A DNA stretch of 60,904 bases from Acidobacteriota bacterium (GTDB lineage Bacteria > Acidobacteriota > UBA6911). The notes under the pieces are model-generated. The model searched no databases. It saw nothing but the letters and a program-made list of their open reading frames with translations, and was not told the origin of the DNA. Of this stretch, positions 8,154 through 16,765 are shown piece after piece (positions within the stretch are counted from its first letter, which is position 1; every line of letters starts with the position of its first letter). The stretch is from positions 1 to 60,904 of the forward strand of contig JAAYAM010000217.1 in assembly GCA_012719355.1 (NCBI GenBank), written 5' to 3'. Position numbers and translations under genes: made by a program.

Positions 8154-9446
8154 GTGCTTCTCTTCAGCCGCGGCTCAGCCGGAACGTCGTTTTCTCCCGC
8201 CGAAGTCAAAGACGCTCTGTTTTCATCGCTTGACAAGCTTGGCAGGCGGAAACGCGTGCTCGCCATCCCTCCTGATTTCACGCGCTTCCATTCGCAGGCC
8301 GGCCGTATTGCGGAGCTTGTCTGGAACTACTATGGCGAGCGCCTCGTCGATGTCCTCCCCGCTCTCGGTACTCACTCGCCAATGAGCGGAGAACAGATCA
8401 AATCCATGTTCGGCTCGATCCCGGCGGACCTTTTCCGGGTGCACGACTGGAGAAGCGGCCTTACTCTGCTCGGGACCGTACCTGCTACATTTATATCAGA
8501 GGTGTCTGAGGGGAAACTCGACTACGGCATCCCGATTCAGGTCGACAGCTCAGTCGCCGAAGGAGCCCACGATTTGATTCTCTCTATCGGACAGGTCGTT
8601 CCTCACGAGGTGATCGGGATGGCGGGATATAACAAGAACATCTTCGTGGGGACCGGCGGCGCAGAAATAATTAACCGGACGCATTTTCTCGGTGCGGTGT
8701 ACGGGATGGAGCGCATGATGGGGCGTATCGACACTCCGGTACGCAGAGTACTGAACTATGGGTCGGCTCGTTTCGCGGCACACCTGCCGATCGTCTACAT
8801 CCTCACGGTAGTCGAGACTGATCGCAGCGGAACGCCGGTCATCCGCGGGCTTTTTATAGGCGATGACCAGGAATGTTTTGAGCAGGCGGCAGAGCTTTCG
8901 CGGAAAGTCAATCTGCAGCTGCTGGATGAGCCTCTCAGAAGAATAGTCGTGTACCTCGATCCGCGTGAGTTCAGAACCACATGGCTGGCGAACAAGAGCA
9001 TCTACCGTACCCGTATGGCCCTGGCAGACGGAGGAGAATTGGTGGTCCTCGCGCCGGGGCTTGCAGGTTTCGGTGAAGACGAGACTATAGACGCGTTGAT
9101 CCGAAGATTCGGTTACGCCGGGACACCGCGGATCCTGGAACTGGCTCGCACAGACGAGGACCTGCGGCGGAATCTCGGCGCAGCAGCTCATCTGATTCAC
9201 GGATCTTCGGAAGGTCGCTTTACCATTACCTATTGTCCCGGCCATCTCACACGGCGCGAAATCGAAGACGCAGGGTTCTGCTATGCTCCCCTCGACCGTA
9301 TGGCAGCGAGGTACGAAAATCTTACCGACGGTTTCAATGAACTGCCGGACGGAGAAAAGGTTTTCTTTATATCGAATCCTGCACTCGGGCTGTGGGCATG
9401 CCGTAAACGATTCGAGCCCGCGACACCGCTGGAAGGAAGGAAATGA
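8154..9446 (+). CDS. LarA-like protein (DUF2088; lactate-racemase superfamily)
   Basis: The 430-residue protein matches the LarA/DUF2088 superfamily. The N-terminal domain has PDFTRFHSQAG, equivalent to the DxTR motif, and a His in ALGTHSPMSG. A Lys in AGYNKNIFVGTGG lies where LarA covalently carries its nickel-pincer nucleotide. Known members racemise or epimerise alpha-hydroxy acids, and this one is probably an epimerase or racemase of a sugar-acid-like compound. The next genes are 6-phosphogluconate dehydrogenase and a PfkB sugar kinase, which supports work on sugar acids. The start is GTG at 8154 with GGAAAGGA upstream. Its end overlaps gnd by 4 nt (ATGA). Confidence 0.75.
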   Translation: MLLFSRGSAGTSFSPAEVKDALFSSLDKLGRRKRVLAIPPDFTRFHSQAGRIAELVWNYYGERLVDVLPALGTHSPMSGEQIKSMFGSIPADLFRVHDWRSGLTLLGTVPATFISEVSEGKLDYGIPIQVDSSVAEGAHDLILSIGQVVPHEVIGMAGYNKNIFVGTGGAEIINRTHFLGAVYGMERMMGRIDTPVRRVLNYGSARFAAHLPIVYILTVVETDRSGTPVIRGLFIGDDQECFEQAAELSRKVNLQLLDEPLRRIVVYLDPREFRTTWLANKSIYRTRMALADGGELVVLAPGLAGFGEDETIDALIRRFGYAGTPRILELARTDEDLRRNLGAAAHLIHGSSEGRFTITYCPGHLTRREIEDAGFCYAPLDRMAARYENLTDGFNELPDGEKVFFISNPALGLWACRKRFEPATPLEGRK

Positions 9447-10915
9447 TCAAAGAGAGAGCTGATATTGGAATGATAGGACTTGCGGTGATGGGTGAAAACC
9501 TGGCCCTCAACATGGAGAGCAGGGGATTCACGGTTGCCGTGTACAACCGGACGGTCCCCGGAATCGAAGAAGGAGTCGTCGCCCGCTTTCTGAACAGGCG
9601 GGGGAAAGGAAAGAGATTCATCGGCGCGGAAAAAATCAGCGACTTCGTCCAGGCGCTTTCCTCTCCGAGGAAGATCATGATGATGATCAAGGCCGGCAAG
9701 CCTGTTGATGAGATGATCGAACAGCTCCTCCCTCTCCTGGACGCGGGCGACGTGCTCATTGATGGAGGGAATTCGCATTTCCTTGACACGATCCGGCGTA
9801 CCAGATATCTCGAGTCAAAAGGAATCCTCTTTATCGGCACCGGGATTTCGGGTGGCGAGGAAGGAGCGCTTCACGGCCCGTCGATAATGCCGGGAGGCTC
9901 GCCTGCGGCATGGCCTCACGTCAGACAGATTCTGCAGGCAATCGCGGCCAGAACCGACGACGGCACTCCCTGCTGCGACTGGGTGGGAGAGGACGGCGCC
10001 GGTCATTTCGTGAAGATGGTCCACAACGGTATCGAGTATGGCGAAATGCAGATCATTTGCGAGGCATACCAGGTGATGAAGGAACTTCTGGGAATGCCGG
10101 CAGACGAGATACACGAGGTCTTCAGACGCTGGAACGATGGAGACCTCAACAGCTATCTGATCGGGATTACCGGCGAGATTCTCGCGTTCAAGGACACCGA
10201 CGGACAACCGCTTGTCGACAGGATCCTCGACACGGCGGGGCAGAAGGGGACGGGCAAGTGGACAAGCGAAGTGGCGCTCGATCTCGGCAATCCGCTCACC
10301 CTCATCAGCGAAGCCGTCTTCGCCCGCTGCCTCTCAGCCATGAAGGAAGAACGCGTCGAGGCTTCAAAGGTCCTGACGCGTCCATCTCAGAAGTTCACCG
10401 GCGACAGAGAGGCTTTGCTGCGCGATCTCGAGGCTGCGCTGTACGCTTCGAAAATGGTCTGCTACGCGCAGGGGTTTGCGCTCTTCAGAGAGGCGGCCGG
10501 CGAGTACAAGTGGAGTCTTGATTATGGCGGGATTGCGATGCTGTGGCGGGCAGGATGCATTATCCGTTCGGCGCTCCTGTCGAGAATCAAAGACGCCTTC
10601 GATCGGAATCCCGGGTTGACAAACCTGCTGTTGGACGGTTTTTTCAGCGACCGGATAGAACGTTGGCAGCCGGCATGGCGGCGCGTCGTCTCAGAGGCGC
10701 TGCTGCACGGCGTCTGGGTGCCCGCTATCTCGGCCGCGCTGTGCTATTACGACGGGTACAGCAATCCGCGGCTTCCTGCAAATCTGCTCCAGGCGCAGCG
10801 CGACTACTTCGGGGCGCATCTCTATGAAAGAATCGACAGGCCCAGGGGTGAGTTCTTTCACACAAACTGGACGGGACAGGGCGGCGATACTTCTTCTTCT
10901 TCCTACAATGCCTGA
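9443..10915 (+). CDS. gnd: 6-phosphogluconate dehydrogenase, decarboxylating
   Basis: The enzyme converts 6-phosphogluconate to ribulose 5-phosphate with reduction of NADP+. The 490-residue protein has the Rossmann start IGMIGLAVMGENLALN, the NRT cofactor loop, IDGGNSHFLDTIRR, the substrate motif GTGISGGEEGALHGPSIMPGG, the catalytic region FVKMVHNGIEYGEMQ, and the C-terminal helical tail RIDRPRGEFFHTNW. Length and motifs are normal for the long, dimeric type. It overlaps the LarA-like gene by 4 nt and is followed by a PfkB kinase after 27 nt, so the three are likely one transcript. Confidence 0.95.
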   Translation: MIKERADIGMIGLAVMGENLALNMESRGFTVAVYNRTVPGIEEGVVARFLNRRGKGKRFIGAEKISDFVQALSSPRKIMMMIKAGKPVDEMIEQLLPLLDAGDVLIDGGNSHFLDTIRRTRYLESKGILFIGTGISGGEEGALHGPSIMPGGSPAAWPHVRQILQAIAARTDDGTPCCDWVGEDGAGHFVKMVHNGIEYGEMQIICEAYQVMKELLGMPADEIHEVFRRWNDGDLNSYLIGITGEILAFKDTDGQPLVDRILDTAGQKGTGKWTSEVALDLGNPLTLISEAVFARCLSAMKEERVEASKVLTRPSQKFTGDREALLRDLEAALYASKMVCYAQGFALFREAAGEYKWSLDYGGIAMLWRAGCIIRSALLSRIKDAFDRNPGLTNLLLDGFFSDRIERWQPAWRRVVSEALLHGVWVPAISAALCYYDGYSNPRLPANLLQAQRDYFGAHLYERIDRPRGEFFHTNWTGQGGDTSSSSYNA

Positions 10916-10942
10916 AGAACTCTGGTGCGAAAGGAAAACATA

Positions 10943-12025
10943 ATGGGAGACGGTTTGAGGATTCCGGCAGTCGGCACATTTGACCTGGTTTCGCTGGGTG
11001 CTCTGGTACACAGACTTGACCCCGGGATAATTCCTTTTCGGAAGGCGGCTGAATGCCGGATTCACGTGAGCGGCGGAGAGTTCAATGTTGCTGCGAACCT
11101 GGCTGATTGTTTTCAGATGAAAACCGCCGTGGTCACTGCGATGGTCGATTACCCGATCGGCGAGCTGATTGCGGAACGGGTCAAGGCAATGGGAGTGAAA
11201 CCGTTCTACAAGCGGTTCGCGCACGATGGCGTCAACGGCCCTAATATGGCCACCGTGTACAGCGACCGGGGTTTCGGGGTTCGTCCTCCCGTGGTGTTCT
11301 ACAACCGTTCCAATGAGGCTGCCGCGCTCCTCAGGCCGGGCGATTTCGATTGGACTTCGATTTTTGCCGGAGGAGTCAGGTGGTTTCACAGTGGCGGCAT
11401 CTTTGCATCGCTGTCAGAAACGGCCGGTTTTCTCATCGCGGAAGGAATGGAGGCGGCAAAGAGCAAGGGTGCCGTCACGAGCTTTGATCTCAATTTCCGG
11501 GAAAAACTCTGGAGCATCCGGGGAGGCCGGAAGAAGGCGGTCGAAGTAGTCTCCCGGATTGTCGAGAACGTCGACGTCCTGATAGGAAATGAGGAAGATC
11601 TGCAGAAAGGGCTCGGAATAGAAGGGCCTGAAGTCGATGCAAGGGCAGGACTGGATCCTGCCTCGTTTTTCGCCATGATCGAAAAAGTCGTCGCTAAACA
11701 TCCGCACATCCAAGCTGTCGCGACAACGCTGCGCGAGGTGCAGTCATCAAGTCGCCACAACTGGGGAGCGGTTGCCTGGGTCAACGGCCGGAAATGCGTT
11801 TCGCCTGTGTGTGCGCTGGATGTCTTCGATCGCGTGGGCGGCGGCGACGGCTTTGCGAGCGGTTTCATCTACGGGCTGCTCACGGGCGCGACCCCGGAAG
11901 AGGCTGTCAGGCTGGGCTGGGCGCACGGCGCGCTCCTGACCACCTTCCCGGGGGATACCACGATGGCTACGGCTGAACAGGTACGTGCATTCGCACAAGG
12001 CGGAACGGCGCGCATTCAGCGCTGA
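10943..12025 (+). CDS. PfkB-family carbohydrate kinase
   Basis: The 360-residue protein is a ribokinase/PfkB-type sugar kinase. The N-terminal Gly-rich sugar-binding part is HVSGGEFNVAANLADCF. The C-terminal PfkB signature is DRVGGGDGFASGFIYG, in which Asp is the catalytic base and the Gly run forms the anion hole. FDLNFREKLWS and IGNEEDLQKGLG fit the 2-keto-3-deoxygluconate kinase subgroup, so KDG or a similar keto sugar acid is a plausible substrate. I chose ATG 10,943, preceded by AAAGGAAAA, over the in-frame GTG at 10,925. It ends the run of co-directional genes, with a convergent gene ending 9 nt away. Confidence 0.85.
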   Translation: MGDGLRIPAVGTFDLVSLGALVHRLDPGIIPFRKAAECRIHVSGGEFNVAANLADCFQMKTAVVTAMVDYPIGELIAERVKAMGVKPFYKRFAHDGVNGPNMATVYSDRGFGVRPPVVFYNRSNEAAALLRPGDFDWTSIFAGGVRWFHSGGIFASLSETAGFLIAEGMEAAKSKGAVTSFDLNFREKLWSIRGGRKKAVEVVSRIVENVDVLIGNEEDLQKGLGIEGPEVDARAGLDPASFFAMIEKVVAKHPHIQAVATTLREVQSSSRHNWGAVAWVNGRKCVSPVCALDVFDRVGGGDGFASGFIYGLLTGATPEEAVRLGWAHGALLTTFPGDTTMATAEQVRAFAQGGTARIQR

Positions 12026-12034
12026 TGATCGACC

Positions 12035-13033
12035 TTACCTCCAGCCGGCGGGAGGAATCTGAGGTATCAACTCCTCGTGCAAAACAGGGATAGGCGCAAT
12101 CGCCTGAATGCTTCTCACCTCGATTGGGCCCGTATGGATCGGTCGCTCGAGTTCGGGCGGACTGGCCAGTTCAGGCGCCTGAATCAAAGGAGGGACAGTC
12201 TCGGCGAGTGCCTGCCTGTTGCCTGCGGAGGCTGACCCTGTCCGGCGCCGTTTGCTGCCTGTGCGGGTCTTTCCTGCCTTGCCTGCCGATGCGGAGAGCA
12301 CTTCGGGTTTTCGGAACACTTCTGCTACGTGTTCGATTTGACAGAATTCGGCCAGCTCGGCAATCTGGTCCAGCGTGGGCGTCGGAGCAATAATGCTGTG
12401 ATAGTCTCCGGGGCCGAGCAACAGGAATGCGAACGTCTCTGCGAAATCGCCGGCCGGCGTATTGTAGTCGGGACAGGCATCACAGCCGAACCAGGGAGTG
12501 GAGGGATCGATGCCTCTCAATTCGCACCATTTTCTGCGGCGTTCATCGGTATTGAAACTCAGGTCGAACGCGTGTCCCAGTTCATGTGCAAGATCGTACG
12601 CCTGGTGGATCGGGTCCTCTCCATTCCTGACGTACACTTCGATACGACGTTCTCTGGTCAGAGTCATTGCCCGGTAACCGGGTCGCGAATTCATGAAGGT
12701 AACGCTGAAACCGAGCTCTTCCCAGGGATACCGGATGAGCGACAGAACGGCTTTTTCCCGCTCTTCACTGAATCTCGGCTTGGAGGAACCGTCAGGTCGG
12801 GCCGGCACGGGATCCGAAATGGTTCCCTTGGCGTGATCGGCGGCCCCGGCTGAGGAACCACCCTGTCGAGTGATTTCTTTGGTTTTCTTGACGGTCTGCC
12901 GTTCCGCCCGAGTCAGATACTCGAAAGGAGAAGAGTTCGGTGCAGGACGGCGGTTCATTGGAGTGGCTGCTATTATCGCTGCCACTGCCATGGACAAAAA
13001 GATCACACTTCTTCTTCTGGAGTCTTTGCGCAT
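12035..13033 (-). CDS. Zincin-like putative metallopeptidase, membrane-anchored or secreted
   Basis: The 332-residue product begins with a basic stretch and one hydrophobic segment (about 9-24), then a low-complexity region. A domain at about 100-235 contains YDLAHELGHAFDLSF, a gluzincin HExxH variant in which the zinc ligands would be the two His. The nearby GDFAETFAF offers a Glu as third ligand. Cys residues in CELRG and CDACPDY could form a structural site. The C-terminal 100 residues are rich in Pro, Ala and Glu. The fold resembles short ImmA/IrrE- or M48-like zincins, but the exact family is not clear to me. Confidence 0.6.
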   Translation of the reverse strand: MRKDSRRRSVIFLSMAVAAIIAATPMNRRPAPNSSPFEYLTRAERQTVKKTKEITRQGGSSAGAADHAKGTISDPVPARPDGSSKPRFSEEREKAVLSLIRYPWEELGFSVTFMNSRPGYRAMTLTRERRIEVYVRNGEDPIHQAYDLAHELGHAFDLSFNTDERRRKWCELRGIDPSTPWFGCDACPDYNTPAGDFAETFAFLLLGPGDYHSIIAPTPTLDQIAELAEFCQIEHVAEVFRKPEVLSASAGKAGKTRTGSKRRRTGSASAGNRQALAETVPPLIQAPELASPPELERPIHTGPIEVRSIQAIAPIPVLHEELIPQIPPAGWR

Positions 13034-13255
13034 TCCAGGATTCCGGATATAAGGGGGCCGAGGAGCAGGCGAACAACTGCTCTCGAACCGGTTATTCTAG
13101 ATCCGATTGTCTTCAGCTAAGGATTAACGCGAGCAGCCACTGCAGCATCATGAGCTCAACGCGGGGCAATTTCAATCGAGTCGGATCCATTTAACATAGT
13201 TTCTCCTGTAAGCGCAACAGAAATTCGGTACCCGGTCGGGTCCCGCAGGAGTTGT

Positions 13256-13648
13256 CTAGGAATTGCTGCGAGGGAAGTCCTGACCGAAAGCCAGAATGCG
13301 GCGGATTTCGTTGCCAAGTTGGAGCGGGTCTGTAGGTTTTCCTATTACCCCCTTCGCGCCCGACAAAAGGAGGTTTCTGATCTCAGCGGGACTGGTTCGT
13401 GCAGTATGGAAGATTACGGGTATGGAATCGGTTTCTGCTTCCTTTCGCAGCCGATCGAGTACAGAAAGCCCGTCGATGTCATGCATGACGATATCCATCA
13501 GAATGGCATCGGGCCGGTTCTCTTTTGCGCACTCGATGGCATCCATCCCGCTGCTCGCGAGCAGGACCTCGTACCCTCCTGCGTACTGCAGCGCCATGGA
13601 CGAGACAAGAAGTGTGGCGGGATCGTCGTCAACAATCAGGATTTTCAA
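13256..13648 (-). CDS. Single-domain response regulator (CheY-like receiver)
   Basis: The 130-residue protein is a stand-alone receiver domain. The acidic pair lies in VDDDP, the phosphoryl acceptor is the Asp in ILMDIVM (about residue 52), the Thr/Ser position is in FHTART, and the conserved Lys is in GKPTDP (about 103). No output domain is present, so it acts by protein contact or in a phosphorelay. The start is TTG at 13,648, with AAGGAAG upstream, inside the end of the HPt gene. The 20-nt overlap with that gene makes a phosphorelay pair very likely. No histidine kinase is encoded nearby. Confidence 0.88.
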   Translation of the reverse strand: MKILIVDDDPATLLVSSMALQYAGGYEVLLASSGMDAIECAKENRPDAILMDIVMHDIDGLSVLDRLRKEAETDSIPVIFHTARTSPAEIRNLLLSGAKGVIGKPTDPLQLGNEIRRILAFGQDFPRSNS

Positions 13649-14009
13649 ACAAATCTTCCTTGCCGGGGGGCGCCAACAGGCTGGTCTTTGCCATCAGATA
13701 AGCCTTCTGGAGCTCAGCCATTAGCGGCTGGACTTCCTCGATCCTGCCATGTTCGGCGAGGTCCTCAATCGTGCCGGCAAGATTCTGAACCTGGTATGCT
13801 CCCAGGTTCGCAGCACTGGACTTCAGGGAATGGGCCGCGCGGCGGACACCCTCGAGATCTCCTCTCCCGAGAGCGATCTCCGCATCGCGCAGAACTGGTT
13901 CTGCATGGGATATAAAGAGATGCACCATATTAGTCAGAAGCTCGCCGCCCCCCAGGGTGCGCAGCCGTTCCAGTGCCCGCAGGTCTATGCAGCCGGCATT
14001 ACCTTCCAT
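13629..14009 (-). CDS. Histidine phosphotransfer (HPt) domain protein
   Basis: The 126-residue helical protein carries the HPt motif RRAAHSLKSSAANLGA, whose His (about residue 58) accepts and passes on a phosphoryl group. It consists of the HPt helix bundle alone with a short extension. The receiver gene overlaps its 3' end, so the two should exchange phosphate. The histidine kinase that feeds them must lie elsewhere. The region 14,010-14,110 upstream shows no other gene. Confidence 0.85.
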   Translation of the reverse strand: MEGNAGCIDLRALERLRTLGGGELLTNMVHLFISHAEPVLRDAEIALGRGDLEGVRRAAHSLKSSAANLGAYQVQNLAGTIEDLAEHGRIEEVQPLMAELQKAYLMAKTSLLAPPGKEDLFENPDC

Positions 14010-14110
14010 ACATCATTTCCACTGATCGAGAGTGACACGGATGAAAACACTTCATTAGTGAAATGCTAGCTGTAGCGCTTCGATTCAGCAAGGAGGGAAT
14101 TTGGAGGGGA

Positions 14111-14974
14111 TCACTCCACCAGCCTTACTTTCAGGCCCTGGATACGCGAGGAATTCAACAGGAGCGTCTGTGCCGATCCAGGCCCTTGCAGCTTTTCAGC
14201 CTTCAGATGGTTACGGGCGCTGTTGAGTGACTTCACTCTGAGTACCAGTTCTTCCAGACGGTCTTCCTGACCCCTGACCACGCGTATGGCAGGCCCTGTG
14301 CCCGCCGTGAAGGTCCCCGAGGAAGAGGGCTTGCCCAGAATCTGCTCCCAGGCCTTTCTCTCTTTGGCCATATCCGCCGCAGCGATGACAATTTCCTTTG
14401 CGCCGAGCAGCCCGAGCGGTCCGCCATCGTTCAGGGTAAGCCTGTTTCCCAGTTGCTTCCGCCTCACCTCCACCCTCAGAAACGATGGACTGTACTCATA
14501 AAGAAAAGCCCTGAACGAAAGCCTGGAGATTGAAGGAAGCTCCACCCGGGTCCACAGAACGCCCTCTTTCCCGCCGGGAAGGGTGGAAACATGAGTTTCC
14601 GGTTTCCCATGACGCACCCTGAGATACTTCAGTTCATCCAGCACATAATCCATGGGATACGGCTCAAAGATAATGCCTGAGAAGTGAGCCGCCGGACTTT
14701 GCTGCGTTCCCTCGTACCGGTAGATCTCGACTGTAAGGTTTCCCGTACTGAATGCGCCGGTTACATACTGCTGGTTCCGGGTAAGCGGCCATACGACCGG
14801 CAGCTCGAGCGTTTCCGTGAATATCCGGAAGAGGCCGTCAGGATCGACTGATGTTATCTGCAGTTGGTCGACCTGCCTTATGACTGGCGCGCGAAGCGCG
14901 GGAGCCTGTTGCGCCGGGACTGCGGCCGCCAGCACTGTACCGAGCGCCGCAAGAAGTGCGTAACGGATGATCAT
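14111..14974 (-). CDS. Secreted VOC/glyoxalase-fold protein of unknown function
   Basis: The product is 287 residues, starting at ATG 14,974, with a signal peptide (about 1-22, ending AAAVPAQQ). The segment VDQLQITSVDPDGLFRIFTETLELPVVWP followed by GNLTVEIYRYEG resembles the first beta-alpha-beta-beta-beta half of a vicinal-oxygen-chelate domain. A second similar half starts near AKEIVIAAADMAKERKAWEQILG. Clear metal ligands are not evident. It starts 1 nt after the end of amgK and so belongs to the murU-amgK transcript. A link to cell-wall metabolism is only by position. Confidence 0.6.
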   Translation of the reverse strand: MIIRYALLAALGTVLAAAVPAQQAPALRAPVIRQVDQLQITSVDPDGLFRIFTETLELPVVWPLTRNQQYVTGAFSTGNLTVEIYRYEGTQQSPAAHFSGIIFEPYPMDYVLDELKYLRVRHGKPETHVSTLPGGKEGVLWTRVELPSISRLSFRAFLYEYSPSFLRVEVRRKQLGNRLTLNDGGPLGLLGAKEIVIAAADMAKERKAWEQILGKPSSSGTFTAGTGPAIRVVRGQEDRLEELVLRVKSLNSARNHLKAEKLQGPGSAQTLLLNSSRIQGLKVRLVE

Positions 14975-14975
14975 T

Positions 14976-16004
14976 TCAAAAAACCCGGGTTGAACTCGAA
15001 ACCCCTGCACTGATCGTCCTCTCACACTGCATGCTGATTTCAAGCAGCAACGGAAGCGATCCGGCATTTTCCGCCGCCACGCACAGATTGCGGAGCCCGG
15101 ACGGGACATGCGCCAGATAGCTCTTCAGCCCCTTCCTTATCCCAAGGAAACCGTAGGCTCCCAAAGCCTGCATGAGCCTCTGAGCCGACGCTTCCCAGAA
15201 TGCCTTCAGGAACTCATTCCAGTCAGGCTCAGAGCTGGTCAGACCGTAGTAAAAGGAAAGAAGCTGGTGTCGTTCTTCAGCAGAAAACCTGACGTATGGA
15301 TCGCAGAGTAACGAGCCCAAATCATACAGACAGTTCCCGAAACGCATGCCCTGGAAATCAATCAGGAAAGGCTCCCCATCGTGGATCATTACGTTCTGGG
15401 ACTGCAGGTCGCGGTGGACAAGCGTCGGATTCTGTGATGCCAGCCGTTCAGCCAGTCCCTGCAGTTCTTCTTCCAGCGCCTCTGCAAAAGGAGGTTCGAG
15501 CGGAAGCCGGCAGAGCCCGGTGACGAAATTCTCTCTGAAGTAATCCCTCTCCCAGCGATAGAGTCCTGGTCCGAAAGCATCCATAAGCGCTGTCCTGCCC
15601 GAGAGAAAAGCCTCGTCCGAACACGCATGGAGCTTCCTCACAAGACGGAGAGTTTTTTCGTACATCTTCCTGCGGACGTTCCAGGATTCATTGCGGAGCG
15701 ACCAGAGATCGACGTCGCCCAAATCCTGCATGAAAACGAGGCATGCCATCCTGTCGTGATGCAATATCCTGGGGACCGATATGCCGTTGCGGGCGAGTGT
15801 AAGTGCGATATCGGCATAGTAGGTGTTTTCCACGCGGCAGGGATCGTAGCTTCCTATCATGACGGAGGCGCCCTTGTTCCACACAAAGCGGTGATAACTC
15901 CTGTCCGAGCCTCTCCCTTCAAAGGAAATCAGTTCACCGTCGTCCTCATCCGCCAGTCCCAGCACGTCGCGCGCGATTTTGACTATCTCATCATGTGATT
16001 TCAT
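14976..16004 (-). CDS. amgK: AmgK-like amino-sugar anomeric kinase (APH fold)
   Basis: AmgK phosphorylates MurNAc or GlcNAc at the anomeric carbon during peptidoglycan recycling. The 342-residue protein has the aminoglycoside-phosphotransferase fold. The ATP-binding N-lobe is followed by the catalytic loop LVHRDLQSQNVMI, with the base Asp, and the metal motif FLIDFQGMRFG. It begins in a 4-nt overlap with murU (ATGA) and has GGAGGGGCGG just before the ATG. That pairing is the main reason for choosing AmgK among APH-like kinases. NamZ at 6,037-7,272 would supply free MurNAc. Confidence 0.82.
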   Translation of the reverse strand: MKSHDEIVKIARDVLGLADEDDGELISFEGRGSDRSYHRFVWNKGASVMIGSYDPCRVENTYYADIALTLARNGISVPRILHHDRMACLVFMQDLGDVDLWSLRNESWNVRRKMYEKTLRLVRKLHACSDEAFLSGRTALMDAFGPGLYRWERDYFRENFVTGLCRLPLEPPFAEALEEELQGLAERLASQNPTLVHRDLQSQNVMIHDGEPFLIDFQGMRFGNCLYDLGSLLCDPYVRFSAEERHQLLSFYYGLTSSEPDWNEFLKAFWEASAQRLMQALGAYGFLGIRKGLKSYLAHVPSGLRNLCVAAENAGSLPLLLEISMQCERTISAGVSSSTRVF

Positions 16005-16711
16005 CCGCCCCTCCGGCCGACCAGATTTCTATACGATTCAGGCGAGCCGATATCATCCCAGTTTCCTTCGTCGATCACAATTCCCATGATGGAACCCGGC
16101 TGCTCGACGATTCTCTGAACAAAAGTGTTGATAACGGTCTCAGGCTTTCCGGGTTCAATGTGCCTGAGAATGTCGGTTTCCAGCCCATAGATCCCTGTGA
16201 AGACGCATGCCTTTGCGCCTTTTTGCTGCGTTTTTCCCCGGATATCACAGATCCTGCCGCCTTCATCGACGATAACGTTCAGCGGACCTCCCGTGCTTCT
16301 CAACACCAGGGTGACTTCCGGTGAGTTCTGCAGATGGTACTGCACCAGCTTCTGCAGCGGAAAATCTGCTATGACATCCCCGTTATAGCAGAGAATCGTC
16401 TGTTCGTCTCCGAGAAGGTCTTCAATGTTCTTCAGCCCTCCCGCGGTATCGAGCAGCACGGGCTCGTGCCGGAATATGATCGGGACCCCACGCCAGCGAT
16501 TGTCGGGGAACTTCTGCCTGTAAATCTCAGGGCAATGGTGGGTGTTGACGATGAAGCGTTCTATGCCGATCTGCAGGAGATGATCCATCGCGTGGGTGAT
16601 GACCGGGCGACCGTCAAGCGGGAGAAGCGGCTTGGGACAATGCTCCGTGAGGGGACGAAGACGGGTTCCCAGTCCTGCCCCAAGGATGAAGGCGGTCTTG
16701 AATTTTCTCAT
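16001..16711 (-). CDS. murU: MurU-like N-acetylmuramate-1-phosphate uridylyltransferase
   Basis: MurU makes UDP-MurNAc from MurNAc-1-phosphate and UTP, bypassing de novo synthesis. The 236-residue protein has the nucleotidyltransferase start FILGAGLGTRLRPLT and the Lys of PKPLLPLDGRPV. A metal-binding GD occurs in CYNGDVIADF, and the product region reads DEGNWDDIGSPESY. Size and motifs fit the short MurU type; a mannose-1-phosphate guanylyltransferase is the main alternative. The overlap with amgK favours MurU. A VWFA gene on the same strand ends 54 nt upstream. Confidence 0.82.
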   Translation of the reverse strand: MRKFKTAFILGAGLGTRLRPLTEHCPKPLLPLDGRPVITHAMDHLLQIGIERFIVNTHHCPEIYRQKFPDNRWRGVPIIFRHEPVLLDTAGGLKNIEDLLGDEQTILCYNGDVIADFPLQKLVQYHLQNSPEVTLVLRSTGGPLNVIVDEGGRICDIRGKTQQKGAKACVFTGIYGLETDILRHIEPGKPETVINTFVQRIVEQPGSIMGIVIDEGNWDDIGSPESYRNLVGRRGG

Positions 16712-16765
16712 GGGTCTATTCTAATGGAATTCAGAATTTGGAAAAGGGTGATGTCGGGCGGGTTC

